NCBI GenBank assembly: GCA_030998225.1
Contig: JAPYXD010000308.1
Location: 5,094,001 to 5,158,000 of the forward strand
Source of the DNA: Diplolepis rosae
Lineage: Eukaryota > Arthropoda > Insecta > Hymenoptera > Diplolepididae
Reading direction: 5' to 3'
Length of the DNA: 64,000 nt
Below are positions 49,160 to 63,154 of this stretch, piece by piece (position 1 is the stretch's first letter; each line of letters begins with the position of its first letter). The notes under the pieces were generated by a model. The model was not told the DNA's origin. It worked only from the letters and a program-made list of their open reading frames with translations, and did not search any database. A program made the translations under genes and the position numbers.

Positions 49160-50450
49160 AAAAACGGACTAGATCTGGGGAGTAACTTGTTTCCGTATTT
49201 TAATTTCTGGATCCATATACCAGGTACGAACCGGGTTGAGCTGGGTAGCAGATGTACTTTCACCTTAAGAATTTACAAGATAACTGCCTTTTAGAAAGTA
49301 GAAAGGATCCTTGAAGATACATATATTCGCATTTTAATTTATGGATCCATATGTCAGGTAGGAACCGTGTTGGGCTGGGTAGCAGATGTACTTTCATCTT
49401 AACAATGTGCATGCCGACAGCTGACTTTTAAAAAAGAAACAAGATCCGGGTAGAAACATATTTCCGTATTTTAATTTCTGGATCCATATGTCAGGTAGGA
49501 ACCGGGTTGGGCTGGGTAGCAGATGTACTTTCACCTAAACGATTTGCAAGTCGACAACTGCCTTTTAAAAAACGGAGTAGCTACGGGTAGAAACTTATTC
49601 CCGTATTTCGATTTCTGGATCCATATGTCATGTAGGAACTTGGATGGGCTGGGAGCAGATGTAATTCCACCTTTTTGATTTGGAAGTGGTTAAATACCTG
49701 TTAAATTACGTACTAGATCTGGGGAGTAACTTGTTTCCGCATTTTAATTTCTGGATCCATATACCAGGTACGAACCGGGTTGGGCTGGGTAGCAGATGTA
49801 CTTTCACCTTAACAATTTACAAGATAACTGCCTTCTAGAAAGTAGAAAGGATCCTTGAAGATACATATATTCGCATTTCAATTTCTGGGTCCATATGTCA
49901 GGTAGGAACTTGGATGGGCTGGGAGCAGATGTGCTTCAACCTTAACGATTTGCAAGTCGACAACTGCCCTTTAAATACGGACTAGATCTGGGGAGTAACT
50001 TATTTCCGTATTTTAATTTCTGGATCCATATGTCAGGTAGGAACTGGGTAGGGACGAGTAGCAGATGTTCTTTCACGTTAAATATTTGCAAGTCGACAAC
50101 TGCATTTTAAAAAACGGACTAGATCTGGGGTGTATCTTATTTCCGTATTTTAATTTCTGGATCCATATGTCAGGTAGGAACCGTGTTGGGCTGGGTAGCA
50201 GATGTACTTTCATCTTAACAATGTGCATGCCGACAGCTGACTTTTAAAAAAGAAACAAGATCCGGGTAGAAACATATTTCCGTATTTTAATTTCTGGATC
50301 CATATGTCAGGTAGGAACCGGGTTGGGCTGGGTAGCAGATGTACTTTCACCTAAACGATTTGCAAGTCGACAACTGCCTTTTAAAAAGCGGAGTAGCTAC
50401 GGGTAGAAACTTATTCCCGTATTTCGATTTCTGGATCCATATGTCAGGTA
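49160..50450 (+). repeat. ~1.3-kb block also present at 60,720-62,010
   Basis: The order of variants is the same in both places: CCTTAAGAATTTACAAGATA monomer, GGAACCGTGTTGGGCTGGGT monomer, AACAAGATCCGGGTAGAAAC monomer, CGGAGTAGCTACGGGTAGAA monomer, and so on. The offset is 11,558-11,560 bp (85 units; 50,065 to 61,623). One monomer in each copy has diverged independently (49,659-49,795 and 61,218-61,353). Confidence 0.75.
49659..49795 (+). repeat. Degenerate monomer
   Basis: Length is a normal 137 bp, but the start half is unusual: CCACCTTTTTGATTTGGAAG, TGGTTAAATACCTGTTAAAT and TACGTACTAGATCTGGGGAG. The second half is ordinary. The difference is confined to one half of the unit. Confidence 0.78.
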
Positions 50451-51869
50451 GAAACTTGGATGGGCTGGGAGCAGATGTACTTCCACCTTAACGATTTGCA
50501 AGTCGACAACTGCATTTTAAAACGGACTAGATCTGGGGAATAACTTGTTTCCGTATTTTAATTTCTGGATCCATATACCAGGTACGAACCGGGTTGAGCT
50601 GGGTAGCAGATGTACTTTCACCTTAAAAATTTACAAGATAACTGCCTTTTAGAAAGTAGAAAGGATCCTTGAAGATACATATATTCGCATTTCAATTTCT
50701 GTGTCCATATGTCAGGTAGGAACTTGGATGGTCTGGGAGCAGATGTGCTTCCATCTTAACGATTTTCAAGTCGACAACTGCCCTTTAAATACGGATTAGA
50801 TCTGGGGAGTAACTTATTTTCCTATTTTAATTTCTGGATCCATATGTCAGGTAGGAACCGGGTTGGGCTTGGTAGCAGATGTACTTTTACCTGAACATTG
50901 TGCAAGTCGTCAACTGCCTTTTAAAAAAAGAATAGAAACTGGTAGAAACGTATTTCCGTATTTTAATTTCGGGATCCATATGGCAGGTAGGAACCGGGTT
51001 GGGCTGGGTAGCAGATGGACTTTCACCTTAACAATGTGCAAGCCGACAGCTGACTTTTTAAAAAAGAAACAAGATCCGGGTAGAAACATATTTTCGAATT
51101 TAATTTTATGGTCCATATGTCAGGTAGGACGCGGATGGGCTGGGTAGAAGATGAAATTTCACCTTAACGATTTGCGAGTCGAAAACTGCCTTTTAGAAAA
51201 CGTACAAGGATCCGGCAAGATACATATATTCCCATTTTAAATTTTGGATCCATATGTCAGGTAGAAACTTGGATGGGCTGGGAGCAGATGTACTTCCACC
51301 TTTTCGATTTGCAAGTCGACAACTCCCTTTTAAAAAACGGATTAGATCTGGGGAGTAACTTATTTCCGTATTATAATTTCTGGGTCCATATGTCAGGTAG
51401 GAACTGGATAGCGACGAGTAGCAGATGTTCTTTCATGTTAAATATTTGCAAGTCGACAACTGCATTTTAAAAAACGGACTAGATCTGGGGTGTATCTTAT
51501 TTCCGTATTTTAATTTCTGGATCCATATGTCAGGTAGGAACCGGGTTGGGCTGGCTGGCAGATGTACTTTCATCTTAACAATGTGCATGCCGAAGGCTGA
51601 CTTTTAAAAAAGAAACAAGATCCGGGTAGAAACATATTTTCGAATTTAATTTTATGGTCCATATGTCAGGTAGGACGCGGATGGGCTGGGTAGAAGATGA
51701 AATTTCACCTTAACGATTTGCGAGTCGAAAACTGACTTTTACAAATCCTACCGGAACCGGCAAGATACTTTTATTCCCATTTGAAATTTTGGATCCATAG
51801 TTCAGGTAGGAACTTGTATGGGCTGGGAGCAGATGTACTTCCACCTTAACGATATGCAAGTCGACAACT

Positions 51870-54800
51870 GCCTGTTAAAAAACGGACTAGATATGGGGAG
51901 TAACTTATTTCCGTATTTTAATTGCTGGATCCATATGTCAGGTAGGAACTGGGTAGGGACGAGTAGCAGATGTTCTTTCATGTTAAATATTTGCAAGTCG
52001 ACAACTGCATTTTAAAAAACGGACTAGATCTGGGGTGTATCTTATTTCCGTATTTTAATTTCTGGATCCATATGTCAGGTAGGAACCGTGTTGGGCTGGC
52101 TAGCAGATGTACTTTCATCTTAACAATGTGCATGCCGAAGGCTGACTTTTAAAAAAAGAAACAAGATCCGGGTAGAAACATATTTCCGTATTTTAATTTC
52201 TGGATCCATTTGTCAGGTAGGAACCGGGTTGGGCTGGGTAGAAGATGAAATTTCACCTTAACGATTTGCGAGTCGAAAACTGCCTTTTAGAAAACGTACA
52301 GGATCCGGGAAGATACATATATTTCCATTTTAAATTTTGGATCCATATGTCAGGTAGAAACTTGGATGGGCTGGGAGCAGATGTACTTCCACCTTTTCGA
52401 TTTGCAAGTCGACAACTCCCTTTTATAAAACGGATTAGATCTGGGGAGTAACTTATTTCCGTATTATAATTTCTGTGTCCATATGTCAGGTAGGAACTTG
52501 GATGGGCTGGGAGCAGATGTACTTCCACCTTTTCGATTTGCAAGTCGACAACTCCCTTTTATAAAACGGATTAGACCTGGGGAGTAACTTATTTCCGTTT
52601 TTTAATTTTTGGGTCCATATGTCAGGTAGGAACCGGATGGGCTGCGTATTAGATGTAATTTCACCTTAAAAATGTGCAAGCCGACAACTGCCTTTTAGAA
52701 AAAGGACAGGAGCCGGAAAGATACATGTATTCGCATTTTAATTTTTGGATCCATATGTCAGGTAGAAACTTGGATGGGCTGGGAGCGGATGTACTTCCAC
52801 CTTAACGATTTGCAAGTCGACAACTGCCTGTTAAAAAACGGACTAGATATGGGGAGTAACTTATTTCCGTATTTTAATTTCTGGATCCATATGTCAGGTA
52901 GAAACTGGGTAGGGACGAGTAGCAGATGTACTGTCACATTAACAATTTACAAGATAACTTCCTTTTTAGAAAGTAGAAAGTATCCTTGAAGATATATATA
53001 TTCGAATTTCAATTTCTGGATCCATATGTCAGGTAGGAACTTGGATGGGCTGGGAGCAGATGTACTTCCACCTTAACGATTTGCAAGTCGAGCAACTGCC
53101 CTTTAAAAACGGACTAGATCTGGGGAGTAACTTATTTCCGTATTTTAATTTCTGGATCCATATGTCAGGTAGAAACTGGGTAGGGACGAGTAGCAGATGT
53201 TCTTTCACGTTAAATATTTGCAAGTCGACAACTGCATTTTAAAAAACGGACTAGATCTGGGGTGTATCTTATTTCCGTATTTTAATTTCTGGATCCATAT
53301 GTCAGGTAGGTACCGTGTTGGGCTGGGTAGCAGATGTACTTTCATCTTAACAATGTGCATGCCGACAGCTGACTTTTAAAAAAGAAACAAGATCCGGGTA
53401 GAAACATATTTCCGTATTTTAATTTCTGGATCCATATGTCAGGTAGGAACCGGGTTGGGCTGGGTAGCAGATGTACTTTCACCTAAACGATTTGCAAGTC
53501 GACAACTGCCTTTTAAAAAGCGGAGTAGCTACGGGTAGAAACTTATTCCCGTATTTCGATTTCTGGATCCATATGTCAGGTAGGAACTTGGATGGGCTGG
53601 GAGCAGATGTACAGCCACCTTAACGATTTGCATGACGACAACTGCCTTTTAAAGAACGGACTAGATCTGGGGAGTAACTTATTTTCCTATTTTAATTTCT
53701 GGATCCATATGTCAGGTAGGAACCGGGTTGGGCTTGGTAGCAGATCTACTTTTACCTAAACGATTTGCAAGTCGATAACTGCCTTTTAAAAAACGGAGTA
53801 GCTACGGGTAGAAACTTATTCCCGTATTTCGATTTCTGGATCCATATGTCAGGTAGGAACTTGGATGGGCTGGGAGCAGATGTACTTCCACCTTTACGAT
53901 TTGCAAGTCGTGCAACTGCCTTTTAAAAAACGGACTAGATCTGGGGAGTAACTTCTTTCCGTATTTTAATTTCTGGATCCATATGTCAGGTAGGAACTTG
54001 CATGGGCTGGGAGCAGATGTGCTTCCACCTTAACGATTTGCAAGTCGAAAACTGCCTTTTAAAAAACGGAGTAGCTACGGGTAGAAACTTATTCCCGTAT
54101 TTCGATTTCTGGGTCCATATGTCAGGTAGGAACTTGGATGGGCTGGGAGCAGATGTGCTTCCACCTTAACGATTTGCAAGTCTACAACTGCCCTTTAAAA
54201 ACGGAATAGATCCGGGGAGTAACTTATTTCCGTATTTTAATTTCTGGATCCATATGTCAGCTAGGAACCGGGTTGGGCTGGGTAGCAGATGTACTTTCAC
54301 CTAAACGATTTGCAAGTCGATAACTGCCTTTTAAAAAACGGAGTAACTACGGGTAGAAACTTATTCCCGTATTTCGATTTCTGGGTCCATATGTCAGGTA
54401 GGAACTTGGATGGGCTGGGAGCAGATGTGCTTCCACCTTAACGATTTGCAAGTCGACAACTGCCCTTTAAATACGGACTAGATGTGGGGAGTAACTTATT
54501 TTCCTATTTTAATTTCTGGATCCATATGTCAGGTAGGAACCGGGTTGGGCTTGGCAGCAGATGTTGTTTTACCTGAACAATGTGCAAGTCGTCAACTGCC
54601 TTTTAAAAAAAGAATAGAAACTGGTAGAAACGTATTTCCGTATTTTAATTTCTGGATCCATATGTCAGGTAGAAACTTGGATGGGCTGGGAGCAGATGTG
54701 CTTCAACCTTAACGATTAGCAAGTCGACAACTGCCCTTTAAATACGGATTAGATCTGGGGAGTAACTTATTTCCGTATTATAATTTCTGGGTCCATATGT

Positions 54801-56145
54801 CAGGTAGGAACTGGATAGCGACGAGTAGCAGATATAATTTCACGATAAAAATTTGCAAGTCGGAAACTGCCTTTTAGAAAAAGGACAGGAGCCGGTAAGA
54901 TACATGTATTCGCATTTTAATTTTTGGATCCATATGTCAGGTAGAAACTTGGATGGGCTGGGAGCGGATGTACTTCCACCTTAACGATTTGCAAGTCGAC
55001 AACTGCCTGTTAAAAAACGGACTAGATATGGGGAGTAACTTATTTCCGTATTTTAATTTCTGGATCCATATGTCTGGTAGAAACTGGGTAGGGACGAGTA
55101 GCAGATGTACTTTCACATTAACAATTTACAAGATAACTTCCTTTTAGAAAGTAGAAAGTATCCTTGAAGATATATATATTCGAATTTCAATTTCTGGATC
55201 CATATGTCAGGTAGGAACTTGGATGGGCTGGGAGCAGATGTGCTTCCACCTTAACGATTTGCAAGTCGACAACTGCCCTTTAAAAACGGACTAGATCTGG
55301 GGAGTAACTTATTTCCGTATTTTAATTTCTGGATCCATATGTCAGGTAGAAACTGGGTAGGGACGAGTAGCAGATGTACTTTCACATTAACAATTTACAA
55401 GATAACTTCCTTTTAGAAAGTAGAAAGTATCCTTGAAGATATATATATTCGAATTTCAATTTCTGGATCCATATGTCAGGTAGGAACTTGGATGGGCTGG
55501 GAGCAGATGTGCTTCCACCTTAACGATTTGCAAGTCGTCAACTGCCCTTTAAAAACGGACTAGATCTGGGGAGTAACTTATTTCCGTATTTTAATATCTG
55601 GATCCATATGTCAGGTAGGAACCGGGTTGGGCTGAGTAGCAGATGTAATTCCACCTTAACAATGTGCAAGCCGACAGCTGACTTATAAAAAAGAAACAAG
55701 ATCCGGGTAGAAACATATATTCGTATTTCAATTTCTGCGTCCATATGTCAGGTAGGAACTTGGATGGGCTGGGAGCAGATGTGCTTCCACTTTAACGATT
55801 TGCAAGTCGACAACTGCCTTTCAAATAACGGACTAGATCTGGGGAGTAACTTTTTTCCGCATTTTAATTTCTGGATCCATATACCAGGTACGAACCGGGT
55901 TGGGCTGGGTAGCAGATGTACTTTCACCTTAAGTATTTACAGGATAACTGCCTTTTAGAAAGTAGAAAGGATCCTTGAAGATACATATATTCGCATTTTA
56001 ATTTTTGGATCCATATGTCAAGCAGAAACTTGGATGGGCTGGGAGCAGATGTACTTCCACCTTAACGATTTGCAAGTCGACAACTGCATTTTAAAAAACG
56101 GACTAGATCTGGGGAGTAACTTATTTCCGTATTTTAATTTCTGGG
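51870..56145 (+). repeat. Large segmental duplication, copy 1 (~4.3 kb; 33-monomer offset)
   Basis: Marker positions match copy 2 at an almost constant offset of 4,487-4,490 bp: 51,970 to 56,460; 52,245 to 56,734; 52,774 to 57,263; 53,197 to 57,684; 55,764 to 60,253; 56,034 to 60,523. Rare variants are shared at equivalent places, for example GATGTACTGTCACATTAACA near 52,926 and 57,415 and GGAGCCGGAAAGATACATGT in both. The few differences (an extra T at about 52,964; TCGAGCAACTG against TCGACAACTG; GATCTGGGG against GAGCTGGGG) point to a recent event. Confidence 0.88.
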
Positions 56146-56359
56146 TCCATATGTCAGGTAGGAACCGTGTTGGGCTGGCTAGCAGATGTACTTTCATCTT
56201 AACAATGTGCATGCCGAAGGCTGACTTTTAAAAAAGAAACAAGATCCGGGTAGAAACATATTTCCGTATTTTAATTTCTGGATCCATTTGTCAGGTAGGA
56301 ACCGGGTTGGGCTGGGTAGAAGATGAAATTTCACCTTAACGATTTGCGAGTCGAAAACT

Positions 56360-59300
56360 GCCTGTTAAAAAACGGACTAGATATGGGGAGTAACTTATTT
56401 CCGTATTTTAATTGCTGGATCCATATGTCAGGTAGGAACTGGGTAGGGACGAGTAGCAGATGTTCTTTCATGTTAAATATTTGCAAGTCGACAACTGCAT
56501 TTTAAAAAACGGACTAGATCTGGGGTGTATCTTATTTCCGTATTTTAATTTCTGGATCCATATGTCAGGTAGGAACCGTGTTGGGCTGGCTAGCAGATGT
56601 ACTTTCATCTTAACAATGTGCATGCCGAAGGCTGACTTTTAAAAAAGAAACAAGATCCGGGTAGAAACATATTTCCGTATTTTAATTTCTGGATCCATTT
56701 GTCAGGTAGGAACCGGGTTGGGCTGGGTAGAAGATGAAATTTCACCTTAACGATTTGCGAGTCGAAAACTGCCTTTTAGAAAACGTACAGGATCCGGGAA
56801 GATACATATATTTCCATTTTAAATTTTGGATCCATATGTCAGGTAGAAACTTGGATGGGCTGGGAGCAGATGTACTTCCACCTTTTCGATTTGCAAGTCG
56901 ACAACTCCCTTTTATAAAACGGATTAGATCTGGGGAGTAACTTATTTCCGTATTATAATTTCTGTGTCCATATGTCAGGTAGGAACTTGGATGGGCTGGG
57001 AGCAGATGTACTTCCACCTTTTCGATTTGCAAGTCGACAACTCCCTTTTATAAAACGGATTAGACCTGGGGAGTAACTTATTTCCGTTTTTTAATTTTTG
57101 GGTCCATATGTCAGGTAGGAACCGGATGGGCTGCGTATTAGATGTAATTTCACCTTAAAAATGTGCAAGCCGACAACTGCCTTTTAGAAAAAGGACAGGA
57201 GCCGGAAAGATACATGTATTCGCATTTTAATTTTTGGATCCATATGTCAGGTAGAAACTTGGATGGGCTGGGAGCGGATGTACTTCCACCTTAACGATTT
57301 GCAAGTCGACAACTGCCTGTTAAAAAACGGACTAGATATGGGGAGTAACTTATTTCCGTATTTTAATTTCTGGATCCATATGTCAGGTAGAAACTGGGTA
57401 GGGACGAGTAGCAGATGTACTGTCACATTAACAATTTACAAGATAACTTCCTTTTAGAAAGTAGAAAGTATCCTTGAAGATATATATATTCGAATTTCAA
57501 TTTCTGGATCCATATGTCAGGTAGGAACTTGGATGGGCTGGGAGCAGATGTACTTCCACCTTAACGATTTGCAAGTCGACAACTGCCCTTTAAAAACGGA
57601 CTAGAGCTGGGGAGTAACTTATTTCCGTATTTTAATATCTGGATCCATATGTCAGGTAGAAACTGGGTAGCGACGAGTAGCAGATGTTCTTTCACGTTAA
57701 ATATTTGCAAGTCGACAACTGCATTTTAAAAAACGGACTAGATCTGGGGTGTATCTTATTTCCGTATTTTAATTTCTGGATCCATATGTCAGGTAGGTAC
57801 CGTGTTGGGCTGGGTAGCAGATGTACTTTCATCTTAACAATGTGCATGCCGACAGCTGACTTTTAAAAAGAAACAAGATCCGGGTAGAAACATATTTCCG
57901 TATTTTAATTTCTGGATCCATATGTCAGGTAGGAACCGGGTTGGGCTGGGTAGCAGATGTACTTTCACCTAAACGATTTGCAAGTCGACAACTGCCTTTT
58001 AAAAAGCGGAGTAGCTACGGGTAGAAACTTATTCCCGTATTTCGATTTCTGGATCCATATGTCAGGTAGGAACTTGGATGGGCTGGGAGCAGATGTACAG
58101 CCACCTTAACGATTTGCATGACGACAACTGCCTTTTAAAGAACGGACTAGATCTGGGGAGTAACTTATTTTCCTATTTTAATTTCTGGATCCATATGTCA
58201 GGTAGGAACCGGGTTGGGCTTGGTAGCAGATCTACTTTTACCTGAACAATGTGCAAGTCGACAACTCCCTTTTAAAAAACGGAGTAGCTACGGGTAGAAA
58301 CTTATTCCCGTATTTCGATTTCTGGATCCATATGTCAGGTAGGAACTTGGATGGGCTGGGGAGCAGATGTACTTCCACCTTAACGATTTGCAAGTCGTGC
58401 AACTGCCTTTTAAAAAACGGACTAGATCTGGGGAGTAACTTCTTTCCGTATTTTAATTTCTGGATCCATATGTCAGGTAGGAACTTGCATGGGCTGGGAG
58501 CAGATGTGCTTCCACCTTAACGATTTGCAAGTCGAAAACTGCCTTTTAAAAAACGGAGTAGCTACGGGTAGAAACTTATTCCCGTATTTCGATTTCTGGG
58601 TCCATATATCAGGTACGAACTTGGATGGGCTGGGAGCAGATGTGCTTCCACCTTAACGATTTGCAAGTCGACAACTGCCCTTTAAATACGGACTAGATCT
58701 GGGGAGTAACTTATTTTCCTATTTTAATTTCTGGATCCATATGTCAGGTAGGAACCGGTTTGGGCTGGGTAGCAGATGTACTTTCACCTAAACGATTTGC
58801 AAGTCGATAACTGCCTTTTAAAAAACGGAGTAACTACGGGTAGAAACTTATTCCCGTATTTCGATTTCTGGGTCCATATATCAGGTACGAACTTGGATGG
58901 GCTGGGAGCAGATGTGCTTCCACCTTAACGATTTGCAAGTCGACAACTGCCCTTTAAATACGGACTAGATCTGGGGAGTAACTTATTTTCCTATTTTAAT
59001 TTCTGGATCCATATGTCAGGTAGGAACCGGGTTGGGCTTGGCAGCAGATGTTGTTTTACCTGAACAATGTGCAAGTCGTCAACTGCCTTTTAAAAAAAAG
59101 AATAGAAACTGGTAGAAACGTATTTCCGTATTTTAATTTCTGGATCCATATGTCAGGTAGAAACTTGGATGGGCTGGGAGCAGATGTGCTTCAACCTTAA
59201 CGATTAGCAAGTCGACAACTGCCCTTTAAATACGGATTAGATCTGGGGAGTAACTTATTTCCGTATTATAATTTCTGGGTCCATATGTCAGGTAGGAACT

Positions 59301-60635
59301 GGATAGCGACGAGTAGCAGATATAATTTCACGATAAAAATTTGCAAGTCGGAAACTGCCTTTTAGAAAAAGGACAGGAGCCGGTAAGATACATGTATTCG
59401 CATTTTAATTTTTGGATCCATATGTCAGGTAGAAACTTGGATGGGCTGGGAGCGGATGTACTTCCACCTTAACGATTTGCAAGTCGACAACTGCCTGTTA
59501 AAAAACGGACTAGATATGGGGAGTAACTTATTTCCCGTATTTTAATTTCTGGATCCATATGTCTGGTAGAAACTGGGTAGGGACGAGTAGCAGATGTACT
59601 TTCACATTAACAATTTACAAGATAACTTCCTTTTAGAAAGTAGAAAGTATCCTTGAAGATATATATATTCGAATTTCAATTTCTGGATCCATATGTCAGG
59701 TAGGAACTTGGATGGGCTGGGAGCAGATGTACTTCCACCTTAACGATTTGCAAGTCGACAACTGCCCTTTAAAAACGGACTAGATCTGGGGAGTAACTTA
59801 TTTCCGTATTTTAATTTCTGGATCCATATGTCAGGTAGAAACTGGGTAGGGACGAGTAGCAGATGTACTTTCACATTAACAATTTACAAGATAACTTCCT
59901 TTTAGAAAGTAGAAAGTATCCTTGAAGATATATATATTCGAATTTCAATTTCTGGATCCATATGTCAGGTAGGAACATGGATGGGCTGGGAGCAGATGAG
60001 CTTCCATCTTAACGATTTGCAAGTCGTCAACTGCCCTTTAAAAACGGACTAGATCTGGGGAGTAACTTATTTCCGTATTTTAATTTCTGGATCCATATGT
60101 CAGGTAGGAACCGGGTTGGGCTGAGTAGCAGATGTACTTTCACCTTAACAATGTGCAAGCCGACAGCTGACTTATAAAAAAGAAACAAGATCCGGGTAGA
60201 AACATATATTCGTATTTCAATTTCTGCGTCCATATGTCAGGTAGGAACTTGGATGGGCTGGGAGCAGATGTGCTTCCACTTTAACGATTTGCAAGTCGAC
60301 AACTGCCTTTCAAATAACGGACTAGATCTGGGGAGTAACTTTTTTCCGCATTTTAATTTCTGGCTCCATATACCAGGTACGAACCGGGTTGTGCTGGGTA
60401 GCAGATGTACTTTCACCTTCAGTCTATACAAGATAACTGCCTTTTAGAAAGTAGAAAGGATCCTTGAAGATACATATATTCGCATTTTAATTTTTGGATC
60501 CATATGTCAAGCAGAAACTTGGATGGGCTGGGAGCAGATGTACTTCCACCTTAACGATTTGCAAGTCGACAACTGCATTTTAAAAAACGGACTAGATCTG
60601 GGGAGTAACTTATTTCCGTATTTTAATTTCTGGAT
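56360..60635 (+). repeat. Large segmental duplication, copy 2
   Basis: This is the second copy of the block beginning near 51,870. The roughly 215 bp between the copies (56,145-56,360) is not unique DNA. It is a piece matching 52,070-52,280 (GGAACCGTGTTGGGCTGGCT marker, then GGTAGAAGATGAAATTTCAC). At about 56,360 a module GAAAACTGCCTGTTAAAAAA joins two variants otherwise kept apart, marking the join. Copy 2 ends near 60,635, where GGAACCGTG in copy 1 corresponds to GGAACTGGG. Confidence 0.85.
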
Positions 60636-60719
60636 CCATATGTCAGGTAGGAACTGGGTAGGGACGAGTAGCAGATGTACTTTCACGTTAAAAATTTGCA
60701 AGTCGACAACTGCATTTTA

Positions 60720-62010
60720 AAAAACGGACTAGATCTGGGGAGTAACTTGTTTCCGTATTTTAATTTCTGGATCCATATACCAGGTACGAACCGGGTTGAG
60801 CTGGGTAGCAGATGTACTTTCACCTTAAGAATTTACAAGATAACTGCCTTTTAGAAAGTAGAAAGGATCCTTGAAGATACATATATTCGCATTTTAATTT
60901 TTGGATCCATATGTCAGGTAGGAACCGTGTTGGGCTGGGTAGCAGATGTACTTTCATCTTAACAATGTGCATGCCGACAGCTGACTTTTAAAAAGAAACA
61001 AGATCCGGGTAGAAACATATTTCCGTATTTTAATTTCTGGATCCATATGTCAGGTAGGAACCGGGTTGGGCTGGGTAGCAGATGTACTTTCACCTAAACG
61101 ATTTGCAAGTCGACAACTGCCTTTTAAAAAACGGAGTAGCTACGGGTAGAAACTTATTCCCGTATTTCGATTTCTGGATCCATATGTCAGGTAGGATCTT
61201 GGATGGGCTGGGAGCAGATGTACTTCCACCTTAACGATATGCAAGTCGACAACTGCCATTTTAAAAAGGACTATATCTGGGGTGTAAGTTTTTTACTTTT
61301 TTTAATTTCTGTATCAATATACCAGGTACGAACCGGGTTGGGCTGGGTAGCAGATGTACTTTCACCTTAACAATTTACAAGATAACTGCCTTCTAGAAAG
61401 TAGAAAGGATCCTTGAAGATACATATATTCGCATTTCAATTTCTGGGTCCATATGTCAGGTAGGAACTTGGATGGGCTGGGAGCAGATGTGCTTCAACCT
61501 TAACGATTTGCAAGTCGACAACTGCCCTTTAAATACGGACTAGATCTGGGGAGTAACTTATTTCCGTATTTTAATTTCTGGATCCATATGTCAGGTAGGA
61601 ACTGGGTAGGGACGAGTAGCAGATGTTCTTTCACGTTAAATATTTGCAAGTCGACAACTGCATTTTAAAAAACGGACTAGATCTGGGGTGTATCTTATTT
61701 CCGTATTTTAATTTCTGGATCCATATGTCAGGTAGGAACCGTGTTGGGCTGGGTAGCAGATGTACTTTCATCTTAACAATGTGCATGCCGACAGCTGACT
61801 TTTAAAAAAGAAACAAGATCCGGGTAGAAACATATTTCCGTATTTTAATTTCTGGATCCATATGTCAGGTAGGAACCGGGTTGGGCTGGGTAGCAGATGT
61901 ACTTTCACCTAAACGATTTGCAAGTCGACAACTGCCTTTTAAAAAGCGGAGTAGCTACGGGTAGAAACTTATTCCCGTATTTCGATTTCTGGATCCATAT
62001 GTCAGGTAGG
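60720..62010 (+). repeat. Second copy of the 49,160-50,450 block
   Basis: This block is collinear with the earlier one and follows directly after copy 2 of the 4.49-kb duplication. It contains a degenerate monomer at 61,218-61,353 not shared with the other copy. Confidence 0.73.
61218..61353 (+). repeat. Degenerate monomer
   Basis: Normal length (136 bp) but with a changed middle: GCCATTTTAAAAAGGACTAT, GGGGTGTAAGTTTTTTACTT and TCTGTATCAATATACCAGG. Both the BamHI and NdeI sites are lost. The same position in the paired block is also degenerate, but with different changes. Confidence 0.78.
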
Positions 62011-63154
62011 AACTTGGATGGGCTGGGAGCAGATGTACTTCCACCTTAACGATTTGCAAGTCGACAACTGCCTTTTGAAAAACGGACTAGATCTGGGGGA
62101 GTAACTTCTTTCCGTATTTTAATTTCTGGATCCATATACCAGGTACGAACCGGGTTGGGCTGGGTAGCAGATGTAGTTTCACCTTAACAATTTACAAGAT
62201 AACTGCCTTCTAGAAAGTAGAAAGGATCCTTGAAGATACATATATTCGCATTTCAATTTCTGGGTCCATATGTCAGGTAGGAACTTGGATGGTCTGGGAG
62301 CAGATGTGCTTCCATCTTAACGATTTTCAAGTCGACAACTGCCCTTTAAATACGGATTAGATCTGGGGAGTAACTTATTTTCCTATTTTAATTTCTGGAT
62401 CCATATGTCAGGTAGGAACCGGGTTGGGCTTGGTAGCAGATCTACTTTTACCTGAACAATGTGCAAGTCGTCAACTGCCTTTTAAAAAAAAGAATAGAAA
62501 CTGGTAGAAACGTATTTCCGTATTTTAATTTCTGGATCCATATCGCAGGTAGGAACCGGGTTGGGCTGGGTAGCAGATGGACTTTCACCTTAACAATGTG
62601 CAAGCCGACAGCTGACTTTTAAAAAAGAAACAAGATCCGGGTAGAAACATATTTTCGAATTTAATTTTATGGTCCATATGTCAGGTAGGACGCGGATGGG
62701 CTGGGTAGAAGATGAAATTTCACCTTAACGATTTGCGAGTCGAAAACTGCCTTTTAGAAAACGTACAGGATCCGGCAAGATACATATATTCCCATTTTAA
62801 ATTTTGGATCCATATGTCAGGTAGAAACTTGGATGGGCTGGGAGCAGATGTACTTCCACCTTTTCGATTTGCAAGTCGACAACTCCCTTTTAAAAACGGA
62901 TTAGATCTGGGGAGTAACTTATTTCCGTATTATAATTTCTGGGTCCATATGTCAGGTAGGAACTGGATAGCGACGAGTAGCAGATATACTTTCACGATAA
63001 AAATTTGCAAGTCGAAAACTGCCTTTTAGAAAAAGGACAGGAGCCGGTAAGATACATGTATTCGCATTTTAATTTTTGGATCCATATGTCAGGTAGAAAC
63101 TTGGATGGGCTGGGAGCGGATGTACTTCCACCTTAACGATTTGCAAGTCGACAA

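Noticed and set aside
49659..49795. Array interruption by foreign sequence
   Set aside because: Total unit length is unchanged and the second half is a normal monomer, so local divergence is the simpler reading.
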